This document shows positions 59,251-64,000 of a stretch of DNA of 64,000 nt, piece after piece (position 1 is the stretch's first letter; every line of letters starts with the position of its first letter). Source of the stretch: Streptomyces sp. SID13726 (GTDB taxonomy: Bacteria > Actinomycetota > Actinomycetes > Streptomycetales > Streptomycetaceae); assembly GCF_010548375.1 (NCBI RefSeq), contig NZ_JAAGLY010000028.1, positions 35,381-99,380 of the forward strand, given 5' to 3'. The translations under genes were made by a program, and so were the position numbers. The notes beneath the pieces were generated by a model that searched no databases, was not told where the DNA came from, and saw only the letters and a program-made list of their open reading frames with translations.

Positions 59251-59700
59251 GCCGTATTCGTCTGCGGGTTCGGTGGGGGTGGGCGTTTTTGCGCAGTTCC
59301 CCGCGCCCCTGAGGCCTGCGGCGGCCCGCTCGGCCCTGGTGGGGGCGTGTGTAGCGCGTGCTCGTGGTGGTGGGGTCGGGGCCGGGGTGGGGGGTATCCG
59401 TCCTCGGTCCGGCGGCTCGGTCTCTGGAGCAGTGCTCGGTTATGGACGCCGGCCGCTGCGGGCGGACACCCCCCACCCCGTCCCCTGCGCGCCGTCGGCG
59501 GCTGACGGCCCGTGGTGGCGCGCGTGGGGCGCCGTGGTCGAGGGGGGTCGGGTATCGGCGCAGGGTGCCTGTAGCTCGTTAGGGGCGCGGGGAACTGCGC
59601 GACCAGCCACGACGCACCCGCACCCGCCCCACAACCGAACCCGGCACATCCATAGGCGAAACTCACCGACCCTCACCGAGAACCCGGCGACAATGAACCC
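59251..59700. other. Non-coding gap with 20-bp inverted repeat pair
   Basis: gcgcagttccccgcgcccct (59291-59310) and its exact reverse complement (59581-59600) lie 270 bp apart. This sequence type is a common dispersed element in Streptomyces. No gene is supported in between. Confidence 0.7.
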
Positions 59701-62700
59701 GTGCGGTACAGAATTCTGGGTGTGACCGAGGTGGTGGGCCACGGCGAGGGCGTCGTGGCTCTGGGGGGTCCCCGGGTTCGGGCTTTGCTTGCGGCTCTGG
59801 CCCTGTATCCCGGCCGTACTCGTACATCTGAGGCGCTGATCGACGAGGTGTGGGGCGACGGCCCACCCCAGGACGCCCCCGCCGCGCTCCAGGCACTGGT
59901 CGGTCGGCTTCGGCGTGCGGTGGGGAAGGGTGCGGTCGTTTCCGAGCCCGGGGGGTATCGGCTGGCCGCGGCCGAGGACGACGTGGATCTGTATGTCTTC
60001 GAGGGACTTGTGCGACAGGGGACCGCCGCCCTGGCCGACGGCGACGCCTCGACGGCCGCTCGGGAACTCGCCGCCGCGCTCGGTCTGTGGCGTGGTCCCG
60101 CGTTCGCCGATCTTCCCGACCGTACGGCCGCGACCCGACCGGAGGCGCTGCGGCTGGAGGCCGTCCGGGGCCGGATCGAGGCGGAGCTGTCGCTCGGGCG
60201 GGCGCAGGGGGTGGTGCCGGAGTTGGTGGAGCTGACCGGGGCGTACCCGTACGACGAGTCGCTGCATGTGCTGCTCGTGCGTGCCCTGCGGGACAGTGGT
60301 CGTGGTGCGGACGCGCTCGGTGCGTACGAGACCGCGCGCCGTGTGATCGCCGACGGCCTCGGCAGTGACCCGGGGCCGGAACTCCAGGCCCTGCACAGGG
60401 AACTGCTCACACCCGCGGAACCGAGCCACCGTCGACCCACCGAACGCACCGGCAACATCCGTCCGCGCCTTAACTCGTTCGTGGGCCGGGAACCAGAACT
60501 CGACGCCATCCGTTCCGAATTGCACAGGGCCCGCCTCGTCACCCTCACCGGACCGGGCGGCTCAGGGAAGACCCGTCTCGCCGAGGAGGCCGCCGCCGGC
60601 TCACCGCAGGCGTGGCTCGTCGAGCTCGCCCCGCTCGACCGGCCGGAGGCGGTGCCGGGTGCCGTGGTCAGTGCGCTCGGTCTGCGCGAGACCGTGCTCA
60701 TGACCACCGAGCTGACGGCCCCGCAGGACGACCCGCTCGCCCTGCTCGTCGAGTACTGCGCCCCGCGCAGCCAACTCCTGATCCTTGACAACTGCGAACA
60801 TGTGATCGAGGCCGCGGCCCACCTCGCGGAGACCCTCCTCACCCGCTGCCCCGGGCTCACCGTCCTCGCCACCAGCCGGGAACCCCTCGGCGTCCCGGGC
60901 GAGTCCGTGCGGCCGGTCGAGCCCCTCCTCCCCGACCAGGCGCACCGCCTCTTCGCCGAGCGCGCCGCCGCCGTCCGCCCCGACGCGGACACCGTGCTCG
61001 CCGACGAGGCGGCCGTCGCCGAGATCTGCCGGCGCCTCGACGGACTGCCCCTCGCCATCGAGCTGGCGGCCGCCCGGCTGCGGCTGCTCACCCCGCGGCA
61101 GATCGCCGACCGCCTCGACGACCGCTTCCGCTTGCTCACCTCCGGCAGCCGCACCGCCCTGCCCCGCCAGCAGACTCTGCGGGCCGTCGTCGACTGGTCC
61201 TGGGACCTGCTCGACGAGCGGGAGCGGACCGTGCTGCGCGAGGTCTCCGTGTTCGCGGGCGGCTGGGAGCTGGAGGCCGCCGAGTCCGTCTGCGGAGCGC
61301 CCGCCGCCGAACTCCTCGGGGCCCTCGTGGACAAGTCCCTGATCGTGGCCACCCCCTACGAGCGCGAGGGCTCCGAGGGCATGCGCTACCGCCTCCTCGA
61401 AACCATCCAGGAGTACGCCACCGAGCGCGCCGCCGAGTCCCCCGACCTCCGCGCCACCGCCGAGCGCCGCCACCGCGACTGGGTCCGCACCCTGGTCGAG
61501 CAGGCCGAACCCCGGCTCCGTTCCGCCGCCCAACTCCCGTGGATCGCCCGCCTGGAGACCGAACTCGACAACATCCGCACCGCCCTCGACCGAACGATCA
61601 CGGCAGGCGAGGAACCGGAAGCCGCCGCCATGGTCCTGGCCATGGGCTGGTTCTGGTGGCTGCGCAACTACCGCCGCGAGGGCATGTCCTGGACGGACCG
61701 AGTACTGACCCTGAGCACACCCCAGGACAGCAACGGAGCCGGGAATCAGCCGGGTCCGGTCGCAGCGATCACTTCCGCATCCACGGCCACACCGATCACT
61801 TCCGCATCCACGGCCACACCGGCCGCCTCCGCATCAACGGTCGCACCAATCACCTCCGCATCCACGGCTACACCATTCACCTCCGCATCCACGGCCGCCC
61901 CGACCACCCCCCCCCCCGCACCCGCCGACGGCGAATCCGCCCCCCAGGGGCCACCCGCACCCGACCACGAAAGCCGCACGGGTGGTGCGGGTGGGAGCAC
62001 AAGGTCCGAAGGCGGAGCCGAGGACCCGGCGGCCACCCACCGCACCCGCATGAACCTCCGCATGCTCCACCTCTTCCTCAGGGCCGAGACAGAGCCCATG
62101 GACAGCCGCCTGGACCCCGGCCTCCACCGCCACGTCACCCTCGTCCGCGAACACTTCGCACAGGGCGGTCCCGACGCGGCCCGCATCCCCGGTATCGCCT
62201 GGCCCATGATCGGCCTGGTGCTCGGCGACCCCGTGGACATTCGCTCTCTCATGGACGCCTCCGTGGCCAACTGCCGCGTCCACGGCGACGACTGGTCCGT
62301 GGCGGTCACCCTGATGTTCCGCACCCACACCATGGTCGACTCCCCGGGCGGCATGGACGGCGTGGACGACGACCTGGGCGAACTGCGCACCCTCAGCCGC
62401 CGTCTCGGCGACCGCTGGCTCAGCGCCCAGGTCAGCAGCGCGGCCGGTGAGACGGCCATGGCCCGCGGCCGTCCCGCCGAGGCCAAGGAGGAGTACGAGG
62501 AGGCGCTGCGCCTCGCCTACGAGGTGGGGGCGTACGCCGAGACGCCGTTCCTGGTGGCCCGGCTCGCCGAGGTCGCGTACCGCACCGGCGACCGCGCCAC
62601 CGCGCTGGCCACCCTGGACGAGGCGAGTGCCGTCGGCGACCGGTACGGCGTCCCGGAGACCCGGCCGTTCGTCTGGCTGATGCGGGCCTACATCGCCCTG

Positions 62701-63174
62701 GACGACAAGGACACCGCCCGTGCGCGCGAACTGGTGGACGCGGTCCGCCGGCAGATAGGCCCGGTATCGCCGCCGTCCCCGTTCTTGGTGATGCTCAACT
62801 CGATCGACGCGATGGTGACGGTCGCGGAGTCGGGCCCGGAGCGCGGGCTGCCCCTGCTGGCCGCCACCGTCCGCGAGGCGGTAGAGAAGCGCTGCGCCGA
62901 CGTGATCGTGGCGACGCTGGTGGACTCCGCGGCAGCCCTGCTGTGCGACCTCGGAGACCTTCCGCGCGCCACCCGGCTCCTCGCCGCCGCCGAGCGCCTG
63001 CGCGGAAGCGATCCCCGCAACCATCCGGAGCGCACGGAAGCAGAGCGAGCGGAATCCGCCACCCGCACCGGCCTCGACCCCGAGCGGCACGCGGCGGAGC
63101 GCGCCCGCGGCAGGCTTCTCACCCCGGCCGAGATCCTCCAGGAACTCGACGAAGCACTGCCTGCGGCCCCCTGA
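59701..63174 (+). CDS. AfsR/SARP-type multidomain regulator
   Basis: 1157 aa. OmpR-like DNA-binding domain (YRILGVTEVVGHGEGVVALGG, then LEALIDEVWGDG-like segment), a BTAD domain (LVELTGAYPYDESLHVLLVRALRDSGR), an NB-ARC ATPase with P-loop LTGPGGSGKTRLAEE (about residue 280) and LILDNCEHV, then helical C-terminal repeats. Such proteins activate secondary-metabolite genes. Residues ~690-735 are a five-fold ITSASTATP repeat interrupting the domains. GTG start. Confidence 0.92.
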   Translation: MRYRILGVTEVVGHGEGVVALGGPRVRALLAALALYPGRTRTSEALIDEVWGDGPPQDAPAALQALVGRLRRAVGKGAVVSEPGGYRLAAAEDDVDLYVFEGLVRQGTAALADGDASTAARELAAALGLWRGPAFADLPDRTAATRPEALRLEAVRGRIEAELSLGRAQGVVPELVELTGAYPYDESLHVLLVRALRDSGRGADALGAYETARRVIADGLGSDPGPELQALHRELLTPAEPSHRRPTERTGNIRPRLNSFVGREPELDAIRSELHRARLVTLTGPGGSGKTRLAEEAAAGSPQAWLVELAPLDRPEAVPGAVVSALGLRETVLMTTELTAPQDDPLALLVEYCAPRSQLLILDNCEHVIEAAAHLAETLLTRCPGLTVLATSREPLGVPGESVRPVEPLLPDQAHRLFAERAAAVRPDADTVLADEAAVAEICRRLDGLPLAIELAAARLRLLTPRQIADRLDDRFRLLTSGSRTALPRQQTLRAVVDWSWDLLDERERTVLREVSVFAGGWELEAAESVCGAPAAELLGALVDKSLIVATPYEREGSEGMRYRLLETIQEYATERAAESPDLRATAERRHRDWVRTLVEQAEPRLRSAAQLPWIARLETELDNIRTALDRTITAGEEPEAAAMVLAMGWFWWLRNYRREGMSWTDRVLTLSTPQDSNGAGNQPGPVAAITSASTATPITSASTATPAASASTVAPITSASTATPFTSASTAAPTTPPPAPADGESAPQGPPAPDHESRTGGAGGSTRSEGGAEDPAATHRTRMNLRMLHLFLRAETEPMDSRLDPGLHRHVTLVREHFAQGGPDAARIPGIAWPMIGLVLGDPVDIRSLMDASVANCRVHGDDWSVAVTLMFRTHTMVDSPGGMDGVDDDLGELRTLSRRLGDRWLSAQVSSAAGETAMARGRPAEAKEEYEEALRLAYEVGAYAETPFLVARLAEVAYRTGDRATALATLDEASAVGDRYGVPETRPFVWLMRAYIALDDKDTARARELVDAVRRQIGPVSPPSPFLVMLNSIDAMVTVAESGPERGLPLLAATVREAVEKRCADVIVATLVDSAAALLCDLGDLPRATRLLAAAERLRGSDPRNHPERTEAERAESATRTGLDPERHAAERARGRLLTPAEILQELDEALPAAP
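61768..61902 (+). repeat. Five 27-bp tandem repeats within the AfsR-type gene
   Basis: Units such as atcacttccgcatccacggc encode ITSASTATP and variants; first two are identical, later ones diverge. In frame, so the insert is tolerated as a linker. Confidence 0.85.
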
Positions 63175-63189
63175 GGGCCGGCACCGGGC

Positions 63190-64000
63190 TCAGCCGCAGC
63201 GGAACTTCGACTCGGCCCAGTCCGCCGGCATCAGATCGTCGAAGTGGCTGCGCGGCTCCACCACCAGCCGTACGGTCTTGCGCCCCGCGAGGTTCACATG
63301 GACGGGCACGGCCGGGTCACCGCCCTCGACCAGCCCGGACCTCCACAGCCGCACCCCGTCCGCGTAGACCGAGAAGTAGACCTTGCCGAGCCCCAGCGAC
63401 ATGTCGTCGACGCCGACCATCGCGTCGTAGGAGGAGCACTCGCGGTTGAGGTCGATCGTCACCGAGGAGCGGCCGTGGACGGTCACGCCGTGGCCGTACG
63501 AGGTGTGGCCGATCGAGACGCCGTAGCGCTGCCACACCCAACTGCTCTCGCCGATCCGCATCTCGGGCCGGCTGCCGTCGCCGGAGACGTCGTACGACAG
63601 CTCGCTCCACTGGTAGACGGCCGGCGGGGGAGGCGGAGTCGGCGTCGGGGTGGGAGTCGGTGTGGGCGTCGGCTTCGGTTTCGGCTTCGGGGTGGGGGTT
63701 GGCGTCGGGGTCGGCTCGGGCTTGGGCTTGGGCTTGGGGGTCGGTGTGGGGGTGGGCGTCGGGGTGGGGCTGGGGGTGGCCACGGCGACGATCACCGGCG
63801 GCTTCGGCTCGGGCTTCTTCGGGGTGGGCGTGGGTGCCGGGTCGGCGGGTTCGACCACCGGTGCGGACGCGGGCGGCTTGGCGTCCGGCTTCCTGGCCGG
63901 GCTGTCGTCGCCGACCAGCGCGAGCGCCACCGCGGCGGCGGCCACGGCGACCACACCGGCCGCGATACCCGCCTTCACCGGCGCGCCCAGGCCCTCCGAG
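63190..64000 (-). CDS. Membrane-anchored NPCBM-like protein (5' end outside or at window edge)
   Basis: A TM segment (AGIAAGVVAVAAAAVALALVG) is followed by a ~70-residue PTPTPTPKPKP linker and a C-terminal domain with WSELSYDVSGDGSRPEMRIGES, YGHGVTVHGRSSVTIDLNREC and VGVDDMSLGLGKVYFSVYADG. The latter matches the NPCBM (novel putative carbohydrate-binding module) pattern. A GTG at 63978 could start it, but the frame stays open to the window end. Confidence 0.8.
   Translation of the reverse strand, partial: SEGLGAPVKAGIAAGVVAVAAAAVALALVGDDSPARKPDAKPPASAPVVEPADPAPTPTPKKPEPKPPVIVAVATPSPTPTPTPTPTPKPKPKPEPTPTPTPTPKPKPKPTPTPTPTPTPTPPPPPAVYQWSELSYDVSGDGSRPEMRIGESSWVWQRYGVSIGHTSYGHGVTVHGRSSVTIDLNRECSSYDAMVGVDDMSLGLGKVYFSVYADGVRLWRSGLVEGGDPAVPVHVNLAGRKTVRLVVEPRSHFDDLMPADWAESKFRCG

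Noticed and set aside
61834..63090. 418-aa open frame opposite the AfsR-type gene
   Set aside because: Antisense low-complexity sequence, no domain, no ribosome-binding site.

Overview
The window looks like Streptomyces chromosome. GC is very high throughout, GTG and TTG starts are common, and typical families are present: an AfsR/SARP regulator, HTH-TPR regulators, an MMPL exporter, a SpoIIE-type phosphatase, and a c-di-AMP riboswitch in front of an M23 peptidase. There are two tRNA genes, tRNA-Lys(TTT) and initiator tRNA-Met(CAT).

Layout. Bases 1-3403 are core chromosome: the 3' end of a DEAD-box helicase, an FG-GAP remnant, an amino-acid permease and tRNA-Lys. From about 3404 to 31206 lies an integrative element inserted in the 3' end of tRNA-Lys. 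It is bounded by a 46-bp direct repeat (3359-3404 and 31162-31207), and a second 23-bp repeat lies just inside each end, probably the arm-type integrase sites. The element carries a tyrosine integrase, an XRE regulator and an excisionase. It also has a DUF3631 ATPase, a candidate origin/oriT with a perfect 15-bp palindrome, a DUF2637 membrane protein, a MobC-like protein and a MobA/VirD2-type relaxase. No RepSA or FtsK/TraB transfer protein was found, so it reads as a mobilizable element rather than a classical actinomycete AICE.

The main cargo of the element is a class I lanthipeptide cluster of the FxLD type (14775-23778). It comprises a 59-aa precursor, LanB, LanC, and a fusion of a LanB-like elimination domain with a PCMT-like O-methyltransferase. 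Regulatory and small accessory genes flank these. Defence-like cargo sits at both ends of the element: an uncharacterised 189-aa/341-aa pair and a PIN-like protein on the left, and a DUF3644 protein, an HNH-helicase and a 461-aa partner on the right.

A second, smaller tRNA-Lys element or remnant follows directly (31207-36082). It ends in a third att copy, and a 92-bp segment including a tRNA terminator is duplicated at 31157-31248 and 36030-36121. It holds XRE and HAD genes, a phage-structural-like gene and broken fragments.

From about 36083 to 64000 core chromosome resumes. It includes a GPP34 pseudogene at the junction and a riboflavin-type cluster (domain-swapped RibD, MarR, GTP cyclohydrolase II) with palindromic operators. 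An MMPL exporter and a two-component system share an 18-bp palindrome. Next come an alginate-lyase-like lipoprotein, tRNA-fMet, a PP2C phosphatase, the riboswitch-controlled M23 peptidase, an aldo/keto reductase, PrsW, TrmB and L-2-hydroxyglutarate oxidase. The last genes are a conserved HTH-TPR regulator, a degenerate asparagine-synthetase-like protein, the large AfsR-type regulator and an incomplete carbohydrate-binding-like protein.

All family assignments come from reading motifs by eye; no database search was run.
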